NCBI GenBank assembly: GCA_963837635.1
Contig: CAWINY010000005.1
Span: 124,001-188,000, forward strand
Direction of reading: 5' to 3'
DNA: 64,000 bases
Source: CAWINY01 sp963837635
GTDB lineage: Bacteria > Acidobacteriota > Terriglobia > Terriglobales > Acidobacteriaceae
The notes under the pieces are model-generated. The model had not been told where the DNA came from. It did no database searches and worked only from the letters and a program-made list of their open reading frames with translations. Shown here one piece after another: positions 34,341-43,286 of this stretch (position 1 is its first letter; every line of letters begins with the position of its first letter). The translations under genes were made by a program, and so were the position numbers.

Positions 34341-35423
34341 TCACCAAATCCCCTTATCACTCCCGGTGATCCGATACGCCACAGCTGCGGTAGCCGCCAG
34401 CGGCGGCAGCAGGCTGAGGCGGAAGGTGGCGGGGACGTCGCCGCGCAGGGCGGTTGTCTTCACCTGTTTGGTGTAAAGACCGGCACCCTCGGGCATGATT
34501 GGGATGCGGATGAAGCGGTCCCGCACCGATAGCTTTTCCCCGCCGAACTGCGCGGCGTGGAGCACGTCCTGGGGCAGGTCGAGGCCGAAGCCACGATATC
34601 GAGCCACGTAATCCGAGACGATCTTCAAATAGGTCGCCACACCCGGCCAGATGCCGCCCAGATCGGCGGCCCGCTTCAACTCGGCGAAGTCGATTGAGCC
34701 TTCGTCCACCAGGCTGGCGCTATTCGCCATGTCGCAGACGCGGAAATAAAAGTGCCGGTACATGCGCTGCAGCGTGGCTACGATGATCCGCTCCTCGGGC
34801 GCGGGGACGGGGAAGCTGTAACCACCGATGTCCCGCTGCACGCGCCGGGTGACGAAGCGCTGTGCCATGGCCGTGTGTTCGCCGGTCTGCCCCAGCCTGC
34901 GCGCGTGGACTTCAATATCCTCGCGCAGCCCGGAAATGGCAAAATTCCACTTGTTGGCAAGGCGGTCGCCCCAACTGCGCGGCTCGATGTGGGCGTTGAA
35001 TTTGCCTACGAACACGTCACGCAGGGTCTGGTCCCGGCCCATCGTGTAGAGATCGAGATCATTGCCGAGATCGGGCCAGTGGTCGAGCGACTTCATGACC
35101 ACCGTTTGGCAACCGGCGGCCTCGAGTTCCCTGACCACCCGGTCCAGGTGGTCCAGAGCTTTGCCGATGCGCGCTTGCTCGTTCGCGATCGCGACCGAGA
35201 CCCACTCCTTCAACTGCGGATTGTCTTCCCCCGCTGGTTCTACAGCCTGCAATGCGCGGATCACGACATGATGCGAGTCAGCCAGCGCAAGCAACTTCGC
35301 GCGTCCCTCTGCGTTTAAGTTGCGGATGTAAGCCGCCGCCTCCGCGGTACTGTTCGGATTCAGCGTGAGTTGCGAGAGAATGTGAATGGGTTCTCGATCC
35401 GGTGTTACAGCAGGCACGTGCAC
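34341..35423 (-). CDS. Nucleotidyltransferase-fold protein (NTP_transf_5-like)
   Basis: A 360-residue protein, start GTG 35423. The central segment VVMKSLDHWPDLGNDLDLYT (about 122-141) matches the nucleotidyltransferase core, with the two metal-binding acidic residues in NDLDLY, and later helices (EERIIVATLQRMYRHFYFRVCDMAN) resemble the uncharacterised nucleotidyltransferase family often found near polysaccharide genes. A C-terminal hydrophobic stretch (about 330-350) may contact the membrane. Target and nucleotide are unknown. It stands alone between two unrelated genes. Confidence 0.7.
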   Translation of the reverse strand: MHVPAVTPDREPIHILSQLTLNPNSTAEAAAYIRNLNAEGRAKLLALADSHHVVIRALQAVEPAGEDNPQLKEWVSVAIANEQARIGKALDHLDRVVRELEAAGCQTVVMKSLDHWPDLGNDLDLYTMGRDQTLRDVFVGKFNAHIEPRSWGDRLANKWNFAISGLREDIEVHARRLGQTGEHTAMAQRFVTRRVQRDIGGYSFPVPAPEERIIVATLQRMYRHFYFRVCDMANSASLVDEGSIDFAELKRAADLGGIWPGVATYLKIVSDYVARYRGFGLDLPQDVLHAAQFGGEKLSVRDRFIRIPIMPEGAGLYTKQVKTTALRGDVPATFRLSLLPPLAATAAVAYRITGSDKGIW

Positions 35424-35594
35424 TCCCCAAACTTTGATGTGTATCCAGCAACCAGATAGGCGCCTGCCGACGAGTTCTTCGACTTCCGGCAGGCGACGCT
35501 ACCATACTGATGAGAGTGGCTGCGAAAGCAGTTGTCAGTCTCTTCCGCAGTTTATTTGCCGCAAACAGCGCTTTTGGTATAACTTGCCCCTAGC

Positions 35595-36569
35595 ATGAGA
35601 AAGTGGAGAGGCCGTAAGCGCCGTTCGGAACAGGGTGAAGAGGCCGCAGCGCCGGCACAAGAACCCTTGCAACCCAACTACCCGGGCTTGCTCGAAGATG
35701 AGCAGCCGCCCGAGGTGGCCGCGGAGCCAGTCCCGCCAGCGGAGCCGCCCGCGTCTGAAATCGAATCTGCCGAGCACGAAGAGGCGCAGCCTGCCAAGAG
35801 CGGGCGCCCGCGCCGCCGCCGCGCCAAGAAAAAGCCGGCCGCTGCCCCGCAACCCGCGCCCGAACCGCTGCAGCCCGCGTATTCGGAGAGCGAGGGGCCG
35901 CGTGCTTTTGTGGCGGTCAAGCCTGGCGCTCCCACCGGCGAAGCCGCCGAACTGGAAGCCGTGATCAGCGAACCCGAAGCCGAAGCTGCGCCCGTGGCAG
36001 CGCCTCCGCCAACGGAGCCTTCCGCGCCGAAAAAGGCATCCAAGGGCGCGGTGGTGCTGGCGGTGGGACTGCCCGGTTCGGGCAAGACCACCTGGTTTAA
36101 GCGTCGCGGGGTTACCCCGTTATCCAGCGACTTGCTGCGCAGCCTGCTGTTTGACGATCCTACCGAGCAGCGCCACCAGGATCTGGTGTTCTCGGCGTTG
36201 CGTTCGCTGTTGCGCGCCCGCCTGATTGCTCGCATGCCGATGAATTACGTGGACGCCACCAACCTCTCGCCCAAGGAACGCCGCCACTGGGTCCGCATGG
36301 CGCACGAGTTCGGCTATGACGTGCATGCGGTTTACTTCGACGTCCCGGCGGATTTGTGCTCGGAGCGCAATCGCCGCCGGCAGCGCATGGTGCCCGAAGA
36401 TGTTATGCAGCGCATGGCCAATAAGCTGCGCCCGCCGACCTTCGATGAAGGTTTCTCGAAGATCATCGTGGTTCGGGTCAAGCACCGCGCCACCGAAGGG
36501 GCCACGGCACAGGTGGAACAGGGCGGGGAAGAACCTCAGCCCCACGTGGAAGAGACGGCGGAAGAGTAG
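35595..36569 (+). CDS. P-loop kinase-like protein with long disordered N-terminus
   Basis: A 324-residue protein. Residues 1-148 are low complexity (Ala/Pro/Glu with a basic RRRRAKKK patch), probably disordered. The C-terminal domain (about 150-295) is a small P-loop NTPase: Walker A VGLPGSGKTTW (about 157-167), a likely nucleophile/lid region SSDLLRSLLFDD, VDATNLSPKERR and RNRRRQRMVPEDVMQRM. It resembles polynucleotide kinase/zeta-toxin-like AAA_33 proteins. The target is unknown; the basic N-terminal patch hints at nucleic acid. Isolated gene, no toxin-antitoxin partner visible. Confidence 0.78.
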   Translation: MRKWRGRKRRSEQGEEAAAPAQEPLQPNYPGLLEDEQPPEVAAEPVPPAEPPASEIESAEHEEAQPAKSGRPRRRRAKKKPAAAPQPAPEPLQPAYSESEGPRAFVAVKPGAPTGEAAELEAVISEPEAEAAPVAAPPPTEPSAPKKASKGAVVLAVGLPGSGKTTWFKRRGVTPLSSDLLRSLLFDDPTEQRHQDLVFSALRSLLRARLIARMPMNYVDATNLSPKERRHWVRMAHEFGYDVHAVYFDVPADLCSERNRRRQRMVPEDVMQRMANKLRPPTFDEGFSKIIVVRVKHRATEGATAQVEQGGEEPQPHVEETAEE

Positions 36570-36592
36570 AAGTCGTCGGCAGCCATCGGCCT

Positions 36593-36821
36593 GTCAGCCA
36601 TCAGCGGTCCACTCTTAGTCTGTCCCGGCGATAGCGCGAGCGCTCTGTCATCCTGAGCGAGCCCGGCTGGGTTTGCCGGGCGAGTCGAAGGACCTTGCGG
36701 TTTTACACAGAACACAAGGTGCTTCGACTCGTCGGATCGCGAAGAGCACGCGATCCGCCTCGCTCAGCATGACAATGAAATCGCTGGGACAGCCCACCAG
36801 GGTGGACCGCTGATGGCTGAC
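36593..36821. repeat. 229-bp nested palindromic element
   Basis: Outer arms GTCAGCCATCAGCGGTCCAC at 36593-36612 and its exact inverse at 36802-36821; next inner arms CTGTCCC(G/A)GCGAT; and inside those a GTCATCCTGAGC-family hairpin at 36646-36774 (16-bp arms, one mismatch). Two repeat families are therefore nested. Non-coding, between the P-loop gene and the M50 protease gene. Confidence 0.82.
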
Positions 36822-36873
36822 CGCTTTCGGCTGTAATCCGGCATCGCGTGATAACATCAAAATCAAGACTTTC

Positions 36874-37512
36874 ATGAGCTTGGAGCACGTCAACATCGTC
36901 TTCGAGGTGATCGCATTTCTGTTTGCGATCAGCATCCACGAGTCCGCCCACGCGTGGATGGCGTCCCGTTTGGGCGACCCTACGGCCCGCATGTTGGGCC
37001 GGGTTACGTTGAATCCGCTGGCGCACATCGACCCGGTAGGCACGATCTTGCTGCCGGCCATCGCACTGTTCTTTCATTTTCCGATGATAGGCTGGGCCAA
37101 GCCGACCCCGGTGGACCCGCGCAACTTCCGCAACCCGATGCGCGACGACATTCTCACCTCGGTGGCCGGGCCGGCCAGCAATTTGCTGGTAGCCGTGGCT
37201 TCCATCATAGGCCTGCGCATCCTGCTGATGTTCTCGCCGCAACTGAGCGGGGCGGCCGAACCGCTGGGCGCGTTGCTGCTCGCCTCCATGGCGATCAACG
37301 TCTTGCTAATGGTTTTCAACCTCATCCCGGTGCCGCCGCTGGACGGCAGCCACGTGCTGCGCCACCTGCTGCCGGAGGGCGCGCGCCGCATCTACGACAC
37401 TATCGGCATGTTCGGGCTGATCATTCTGTTCATGGTGGGCGGGCGGTTCATCGGCGCGATGAGCGGTTTGGTCGAGTCGTTCTTGGTCCATACCTTTCTG
37501 AGAGGATTCTGA
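36874..37512 (+). CDS. Site-2-protease-type (M50) intramembrane metalloprotease
   Basis: A 212-residue integral membrane protease. The zinc motif HESAH (HExxH, residues 22-26) sits in the first helix (FEVIAFLFAISIHESAHAWMA), and the third ligand Asp lies in VPPLDGSHVL (about 150), both typical of the short FtsH-independent 'YwhC/SREBP-like' M50 branch. About five hydrophobic helices. These proteases cleave membrane-embedded regulators; the substrate is unknown. Stop at 37512 is 5 nt from the trpS start, so the two genes are co-transcribed, followed by scpAB, an arrangement I recall from other acidobacteria and firmicutes. Confidence 0.92.
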   Translation: MSLEHVNIVFEVIAFLFAISIHESAHAWMASRLGDPTARMLGRVTLNPLAHIDPVGTILLPAIALFFHFPMIGWAKPTPVDPRNFRNPMRDDILTSVAGPASNLLVAVASIIGLRILLMFSPQLSGAAEPLGALLLASMAINVLLMVFNLIPVPPLDGSHVLRHLLPEGARRIYDTIGMFGLIILFMVGGRFIGAMSGLVESFLVHTFLRGF

Positions 37513-37517
37513 TTCGG

Positions 37518-39089
37518 ATGTCCGAGTCCAACACCAAACGCGTGCTGAGCGGCATGCGCCCCACGGGCAAATTACACCTTGGCCACTTTGTCGGCGCGCT
37601 GGAGAACTGGGTGCGCCTGCAGCAGCAATATGACTGTTTTTTCTTCGTCGCAGACTGGCACGCGCTGACTACCGACTACGCCGATACCTCGCGCGTGAAA
37701 GAGAACTCCATCGAGATGGTCTTCGACTGGCTCGCGTGCGGGCTCGATGAGAACAAGTCCACCATCTTCATCCAGTCTCATGTGCCCGAGCACGCCGAAC
37801 TGCATCTGCTGCTCTCGCTGATTACGCCGCTGGGCTGGCTGGAGCGCGTGCCCACCTACAAAGAGCAGCGTGAGAACATCAAGGGAAAAGACCTCGGCAC
37901 CTACGGCTTTCTTGGCTATCCGGTGCTGCAATCGGCGGACATTCTGATGTACCTCGCCGATTTCGTTCCCGTTGGCGAAGACCAGGTGGTGCACGTCGAG
38001 GTGACGCGCGAGATCGCGCGGCGCTTCAACCTGTTCTACCCATTGAAACAGCCAAAGCAGCGTGTCGCCGCTAAATCACCGGTGCGACGGGAGGGGCAGC
38101 CCATTACGGTTTCGACGAGGGATGTTTTTCCCGAGCCGCAGCCTTTGCTGACCGAGGCGAAAAAGCTTCCCGGTACTGACGGCCGCAAGATGTCGAAATC
38201 TTACGGCAACGCTATCCTCTTGGCAGAGGAGCCGGAGGTGATTCGGCAGAAGCTGCAGACTATGGTGAACGATCCGGCGCGAGCGAAGCGAGAAGATCCC
38301 GGCAACCCTGACATCTGTCCTGTTGGTGATCTCCACAAATTGTTTAGCTCTCCGAACGTGCAATCAGACGTCGATTGCGGCTGCCGCACGGCAAAAATCA
38401 GTTGCATAGGGTGCAAGTCGTGGGCAGCAAGTAGCATCATCGAAAAGCTTGCGCCGATGCAGGAACGACGTCGAAAGTACTCGGAACGCCCTGATTTGGC
38501 TGTCGAGATACTTGAACAAGGGTCGAGGCGGGCTCGTCAAATTGCTGCTGAGACAATGAACTCGGTCCGATCGGCCATGAACATGAGCAAGGACTTCGAG
38601 TTTGAAGTACAGGAGGCGAGGCCGACTACTGCAAGATCAAGGGTCTTGCCCTTACAAGTCGTATCTGACTGGTGGGATCTCGCACCACTGGAACGAGCCG
38701 ACCGCGTTCGCAGCGCATGGATGGACAACCTGCCCAGTGAGGTTGTGCTGAAACAGAACAAGCCAAGTTTATATGTCAATCAACGCGGGCGACGTGTCGG
38801 GGTGCATACGGCCAGAGAAAGGGAAGCACGTAATTGGACGTTCAAAGTTCCGGATCGGCACTACGATGTCCTGGTCCTCCTCTGCTGGCAAATGGATCGT
38901 GAACGGGTGACTGAAATTACTCTTCCGCAGAGGATTATTCAGCCGATTTGGAAAGGATTCCCCGTTGAGGGTCGTCAGAGGCTCATAAGAATTCAGCAGA
39001 ATGGCGGCGTTTACCAACTACTCCGTGAGGGTGAGGAACCGCTCGCGCTTCGAGAGTTTGTGAACAACATAGATCCACTTATGAAGTAG
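37518..39089 (+). CDS. trpS: Tryptophan--tRNA ligase with an unusual C-terminal extension
   Basis: A 523-residue class I synthetase. HIGH motif HLGH (20-23), KMSKS (224-228), and the family C-terminal core CPVGDLHKLFSSP ... CGCRTAKISCIGCK ... ETMNSVRSAMNMS. Normal bacterial enzymes of this type end about there (330-360 residues). Here an additional 160 or so residues (about 363-523) follow in the same frame, with strands such as WTFKVPDRHYDVLVLLCW and LPQRIIQPIW. I do not recognise this domain. Its DNA is visibly less GC-rich than the genes around it, hinting at an acquired 3' segment. ATG 37518 is chosen from alignment; a longer upstream frame overlaps the protease gene in another frame and is a shadow. 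Confidence 0.93.
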   Translation: MSESNTKRVLSGMRPTGKLHLGHFVGALENWVRLQQQYDCFFFVADWHALTTDYADTSRVKENSIEMVFDWLACGLDENKSTIFIQSHVPEHAELHLLLSLITPLGWLERVPTYKEQRENIKGKDLGTYGFLGYPVLQSADILMYLADFVPVGEDQVVHVEVTREIARRFNLFYPLKQPKQRVAAKSPVRREGQPITVSTRDVFPEPQPLLTEAKKLPGTDGRKMSKSYGNAILLAEEPEVIRQKLQTMVNDPARAKREDPGNPDICPVGDLHKLFSSPNVQSDVDCGCRTAKISCIGCKSWAASSIIEKLAPMQERRRKYSERPDLAVEILEQGSRRARQIAAETMNSVRSAMNMSKDFEFEVQEARPTTARSRVLPLQVVSDWWDLAPLERADRVRSAWMDNLPSEVVLKQNKPSLYVNQRGRRVGVHTAREREARNWTFKVPDRHYDVLVLLCWQMDRERVTEITLPQRIIQPIWKGFPVEGRQRLIRIQQNGGVYQLLREGEEPLALREFVNNIDPLMK

Positions 39090-39206
39090 GCAACTACGAA
39101 CCATCACCCAAGAGTGCGGGGACAGAATAGCCAACAGCCAAGCGCCAAGAGCGAATTCTGCCATTCTTTCTCTGTGTCTCCGTGCCTCTGTGGTAGGTTT
39201 TTGACG

Positions 39207-40016
39207 ATGTCCGACGCGACCCAACCCGCGCAGCCCAGCAAGCAGATCAACGAGTCTCCCTTTGCCGTCACCGTGGGCACGGTCTACGACGGGCCGCTCG
39301 ACCTGCTGCTCGACCTGATCCGCAAGCAGGATATCGATATCTACGACATCCCCATCGCGCGCATCACGGCGCAGTACCTGATTTACGTGGAGCACATCAA
39401 GCAGTTGGATGTCGATGTGGCCGCCGAGTTCGTCTACATGGCCTCGGTGCTCGTCCACATCAAGTCCAAGATGCTGCTGCCGCGCGATCCGGACGCGCCC
39501 AAGGACACGGAGGACGATCCTCGCACCGAGCTGGTCAACCGACTGCTGGAGCACGAAAAATTCAAGACCGCCGCCCAGATGCTGCAGCAGAAGCAGCAGA
39601 TCGAGGACGCTGTGGTCAGCAATCCGGCGCTCAAGGAGTTCAAAGAGGATGAGGGCGCCGAGCCGGAGATGGCCGCCGATGTCATCGACCTGGTCCGCAC
39701 CTTCCGCCAGGTGCTGGAGCGCGTCAAGGAGCGGCCCGTCTTCGCCGTCAATGAGGATCAGGTGACGGTTGCGCAGATGATCGACTACCTGCGCCACCGC
39801 TTGCGCACGGAAGAAAAGCCGGTCAAGCTGAAGGCTCTGCTGCGAAGCCTCAACTCGCGCAATGCATTGGTGTGCGCCTTCCTGGCACTGCTCGAACTGG
39901 TGCGACTGCAGGCCATCCTGCTGCGGCAGGAGCGCGTCTTCGGCGAGGTGCTGATCAAGAAGACCGCGGACTTCGATTCGCGGGTGGGCGACGCCGTGCG
40001 TGATGATTGGAAATAG
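39207..40016 (+). CDS. scpA: Segregation and condensation protein A (kleisin)
   Basis: A 269-residue kleisin subunit of the SMC-ScpAB condensin. The N-terminal SMC-neck-binding part (VYDGPLDLLLDLIRKQDIDIYDIPIARITAQYL) and the C-terminal winged helix (RNALVCAFLALLELVRLQAILLRQ) are typical, with an acidic, Gln-rich middle. ATG 39207 is chosen because conservation starts shortly after; the frame upstream to 39114 is a read-through of the CTCTGTGTCTCCGTG repeat. That repeat ends 7 nt before the start codon. scpB follows after a 410-nt repeat-rich gap. Confidence 0.93.
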   Translation: MSDATQPAQPSKQINESPFAVTVGTVYDGPLDLLLDLIRKQDIDIYDIPIARITAQYLIYVEHIKQLDVDVAAEFVYMASVLVHIKSKMLLPRDPDAPKDTEDDPRTELVNRLLEHEKFKTAAQMLQQKQQIEDAVVSNPALKEFKEDEGAEPEMAADVIDLVRTFRQVLERVKERPVFAVNEDQVTVAQMIDYLRHRLRTEEKPVKLKALLRSLNSRNALVCAFLALLELVRLQAILLRQERVFGEVLIKKTADFDSRVGDAVRDDWK

Positions 40017-40426
40017 ATTTGCTCCGATTCAAATTTTGAAAAGAGCGCTTTCGGGCTCTTGGTTGTTGGCTATTGGCACTCGCGTTGGGATCTGAGCAGG
40101 AAATTCAACCCGAAGGAAACGTTCTTGCCGGAAAGGTTGGGATCTTTGCAGAGCTGTTGGATCTGAGCAGAGCTGTTGGATCTGAGCAGGGCTGTTGGAC
40201 TGAGCAGAGCTAATGACCTTTGTTTCGAGTCCCGTAGGGACGGCTGACAATAGCCCAGGGCGCAAGCCCTGGGTAAGAGCACAAATTGCGATCCGAGTCC
40301 CGTAGGGATGGCACGCTCAGTTTCAAGAACAGCTGCGAGTCAACGGCCAATAGCCAATAGCTAACAGCCAAGAGCGGTTTTTCAGCCGGAAGCTGAAAGC
40401 CAATAGCTGAGAGCGGTTTCTCGTAC
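40017..40426. repeat. Repeat-rich gap between scpA and scpB, with a 19-nt tandem repeat
   Basis: About 410 nt without a gene. A tandem array at 40137-40211 repeats GCTGTTGGATCTGAGCAGA about four times with small differences. Then two GTCCCGTAGGGAC palindromes (near 40228 and 40302) flank a CCCAGGGC-GCAA-GCCCTGGG hairpin, and near 40340-40410 come AGCCAATAGC/AGCTGAAAGC repeats. No spacers of CRISPR type. Confidence 0.75.
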
Positions 40427-41440
40427 ATGTCCATGATCAAGGCAAAACTCGAAGCCATCATTTACGCCGCGGAAGAGCCGGTCACGCTGGAGCAGATCAC
40501 CGCGTTGGTGAAAGACGCCGTCGGGCAGCAGATCACCACCGAACGCGCCCGCGACGTGGATGCGGGAGCTGCTGGCGCGCCGGAAGCAGCGCAGGCGGAA
40601 CGGGCTGTCGAATCCGCGCAACCGGAGCCGGTCGCCCAGCTTGAAGCGCAAACGGAGGCTGAGTTGGCACAAGCAGAAGCTGCCGCCGATCCCGAATCAG
40701 CGCCATCGGAATCTGTAGCCGAGGCTGATGCGCAACCGGAAGCCGCAGCCGAGCCCCTTGCGCCTCCTTCGCCCACCGATGCGGAGATCAAGGCCTACGT
40801 TCGCCATGCTCTGGAAGAACTGACGGCGGACTATGCCTCCGCCGGGCGCGGCATGGAGATCCGCCAGATCGCCGGCGGCTACCGCATGGCGACCAAGCCC
40901 GAGCACCACGACCTGGTGCGCACCTTCGCCCGCAGCCTGAAGCCGCCCATCAAGCTCTCGCTCCCCGCGCTGGAGACACTGGCGGTCATCGCCTACAAGC
41001 AGCCGGTCACCGCCCCGGAGATCACCGAGATCCGCGGCGTCGATTGCGGCGGCGTGCTCGGCACCTTGCTGCAGCGCAAACTCATCACCACCGCCGGACG
41101 CAAAGCGGTCATTGGCCGTCCCATGCTCTACAAGACCACCAAGGAATTTCTGCTGCGCTTCGGCTTGAAGGACGTCAACGAACTCCCCAGCATCGAGGAA
41201 TTCGAGAAGCTGGCCCAGGAAGCGCTGGGGCCGGATCTGTTCAGCGAAGCGGCGGCTGCACCAGAGGTGCAGGCGGCCACGTCGGATGAGGAGCAGGCAC
41301 CGGCAGATGTTGAGCGCGCTCAGACTTTGAACTCACTGGCAGAATCGCAAGGCATGGCCAGCGGCACAACGCCAAGCGCAAGGGCTACGCAAGCGCGCGC
41401 GACTGAAGGCGCGACGGCAAACGAATCTCAGGACGAGTGA
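40427..41440 (+). CDS. scpB: Segregation and condensation protein B with a low-complexity insertion
   Basis: A 337-residue ScpB, partner of ScpA in condensin. The N-terminal winged helix starts normally (IKAKLEAIIYAAEEPVTLEQITALVKD), is interrupted from about residue 45 to 115 by an Ala/Glu/Pro-rich stretch, and resumes with DAEIKAYVRHALEELTADYASAGRGMEIRQIAGGYRMATKPEH. The second winged helix (LPALETLAVIAYKQPVTAPEITEIRGVDCGGVLGTLLQRKLI) and GRPMLYKTTKEFLLRFGL are intact. A second disordered tail follows residue about 275. ScpB is usually about 180-250 residues; the excess is the insert and tail. ATG 40427 or 40433. Confidence 0.92.
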   Translation: MSMIKAKLEAIIYAAEEPVTLEQITALVKDAVGQQITTERARDVDAGAAGAPEAAQAERAVESAQPEPVAQLEAQTEAELAQAEAAADPESAPSESVAEADAQPEAAAEPLAPPSPTDAEIKAYVRHALEELTADYASAGRGMEIRQIAGGYRMATKPEHHDLVRTFARSLKPPIKLSLPALETLAVIAYKQPVTAPEITEIRGVDCGGVLGTLLQRKLITTAGRKAVIGRPMLYKTTKEFLLRFGLKDVNELPSIEEFEKLAQEALGPDLFSEAAAAPEVQAATSDEEQAPADVERAQTLNSLAESQGMASGTTPSARATQARATEGATANESQDE

Positions 41441-41679
41441 GACAAGCGCTGGCGGCAGACGTCGGGCGGTTCCATCTCTGGATTCTTGCGCTGATGCCCT
41501 GCAGACGCTTTTCTGTCGGGCAGGCAGATGGTTATTAGCTAGAAGTTATAAATACCACCCCGTATTTCCCGTTATGGGAAATCGCGACCGATAACTACCT
41601 AATTTTCATTTCTATTTGGTGCCCGCGAATTTAGACTTCCAGTACATCACAGCCAATCAACCGGGGGAAACGGGGTGTA
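41441..41679. other. Leader of the lipoprotein gene with a short hairpin
   Basis: Contains ATTTCCC-GTTAT-GGGAAAT (7-bp perfect arms, about 41563-41581). AT-rich for this genome. I compared it by eye with c-di-GMP-I riboswitches and saw no match. Confidence 0.4.
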
Positions 41680-43203
41680 GTGGCTGTCTCCCCATGGCAC
41701 TGGCGATGGAGAGGCAATCATAATCTCGTCGTCTGCCGTGGCGCTCGATCTCTGTCCGCCGTATGCTTAGCCCTCATCTTCATCTTTCTTGCCGGATGCG
41801 GCGGAGGCAGTTCTTCCAACTCCGGGGGGGTGATGCAAACCATTCAGGGGACGCAGCACTCCACTTTTGTCACCGATGCTGGCGCACAGACCCTTGCAGC
41901 TAACGATACAAGACTCAGCATTGCCGCTCTCGTTCCCAACGGGTCGGGTGGCTACACAACCATTGCCGGAACAGGGGCGTCAGATGGTTCCTTCACCATC
42001 ACCAACGTGCCCGCAGGTAATTACCTGCTGCAAATCGGTTGCTGCACGTTTATCTCTACCACGTCGAGCACACCCGACATCGGGTTCAACGTCCTTGGGC
42101 GCGTCAATCGTCAAAAGCCAACGCTGCCTACGCAGATAACGCTTGCGGTTAGTAATGCCAATCCGCTGCAGTCGAGCGACGCACTGCAGCTCTATGTCTC
42201 GAATACCGCCGGCTATGGAATGTGGTATGGCTTGGCATTGAGCGGCGTTACTGCGGGATCTACCTCTTTTTCCCCAACGCTGCCGTGGAGCAGCTACTTG
42301 ATCGATGCCTCCCAAGGCGATACGGCGTACCTGATGCAACTCATTGCCCAGCAAGCTAGCGGCTACACGTTAAACGTAGTGCAGAAAGCAGCCGGCCCTC
42401 TCGCGTTCACGCAGACGGATGGCAGCACAACCGTGGTTCCCGCCGCAATGGATTGGCCGCACACTGCAATAACGACGCACCTCGCCTTCCAGGGTTCGGC
42501 GTTTGCGGCGCTTGCGAATGGGATCAATCCGCGAGCCACGCCGTATGGCAGCTACATCTATTTTGACGTAAGTCCGGCGAGCCTGAGCTTTGGCCAAGTC
42601 GGCTCGACGCCCGATCTGATCGCATATCTAAACGCCAACGGCAGTATCAGTACGGATGTTGACTTCGGCACCATCGGCTATGGAAACCCGTTCTCTGCGT
42701 CGTGGCAACCATTCCTTGTCGCCAACCAGGTAACGGAGATGACCTATATTGTTCCCGGGGCAACACCGACCGGGCTCTCGATCCGTGGAGCCATACACGT
42801 TACTCTCCCGGCCTCCCAAAGCGCTGCGATTGCCCCGCTCGTCGGACCGGTCGCAAGTCCCACGATCAACGGTCAAAGTTTCTTCAACGATCAGGCCGGC
42901 GTGGGGACAATGCCAATTCTCCGCTGGAGCGCGCCGCAGGTGGGCGTCGCGACGGGATACATGGTCTACGTTGCTCAATTTTACGTTGACTCGCAGCAAC
43001 AGCCAGCCTCTCGATCTGTTGCGTGGTTCTATACCGCCGGGACTAGCCAGACGTTTCCCCCGAGCCTTCTTGTTTCCGGAAATAGCTACTTCGCAGTCAT
43101 ACAAGCCGTGTCGAATCCAGCGTACGACATCACCCAGAGTCCTTTCCGCGTATCGATACCGTTTGGCTCAGCGGACGCCTTATCAGGTCTGATTACGCCA
43201 TAA
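41680..43203 (+). CDS. Putative lipoprotein, hypothetical
   Basis: A 507-residue exported protein starting at GTG 41680. A late hydrophobic segment ends in a lipobox (IFIFLAGCGGGSSSNSGG, Cys at about 40), so it should be a lipoprotein. Residues about 55-120 resemble a carboxypeptidase-regulatory-like or SpaA-like beta-sandwich (DGSFTITNVPAGNYLLQIG); the rest is Ser/Thr/Gly-rich beta structure with no recognised catalytic motif. The lipobox lies unusually far from the start, so a start closer to residue 20 is possible. Lower GC and no operon partner suggest an accessory gene. Confidence 0.7.
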   Translation: MAVSPWHWRWRGNHNLVVCRGARSLSAVCLALIFIFLAGCGGGSSSNSGGVMQTIQGTQHSTFVTDAGAQTLAANDTRLSIAALVPNGSGGYTTIAGTGASDGSFTITNVPAGNYLLQIGCCTFISTTSSTPDIGFNVLGRVNRQKPTLPTQITLAVSNANPLQSSDALQLYVSNTAGYGMWYGLALSGVTAGSTSFSPTLPWSSYLIDASQGDTAYLMQLIAQQASGYTLNVVQKAAGPLAFTQTDGSTTVVPAAMDWPHTAITTHLAFQGSAFAALANGINPRATPYGSYIYFDVSPASLSFGQVGSTPDLIAYLNANGSISTDVDFGTIGYGNPFSASWQPFLVANQVTEMTYIVPGATPTGLSIRGAIHVTLPASQSAAIAPLVGPVASPTINGQSFFNDQAGVGTMPILRWSAPQVGVATGYMVYVAQFYVDSQQQPASRSVAWFYTAGTSQTFPPSLLVSGNSYFAVIQAVSNPAYDITQSPFRVSIPFGSADALSGLITP

Positions 43204-43286
43204 CACCCGTTCTGTCTAGCTACGCGACTTCTTTCTCGTAGCCCGCGCTTTGCCCTCACCAGCGGGACGGCGCTTACAATGCAAGC

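Noticed and set aside
36954..37517. N-terminal 188-codon extension of trpS
   Set aside because: Overlaps the M50 protease gene in another frame; TrpRS conservation begins at ATG 37518.
40137..40211. Possible CRISPR-like repeat array between scpA and scpB
   Set aside because: Direct 19-nt tandem copies without spacers and no cas genes; simple tandem duplication.
41563..41581. c-di-GMP riboswitch upstream of the lipoprotein gene
   Set aside because: Only one short hairpin; the conserved GEMM bases and second helix are missing.
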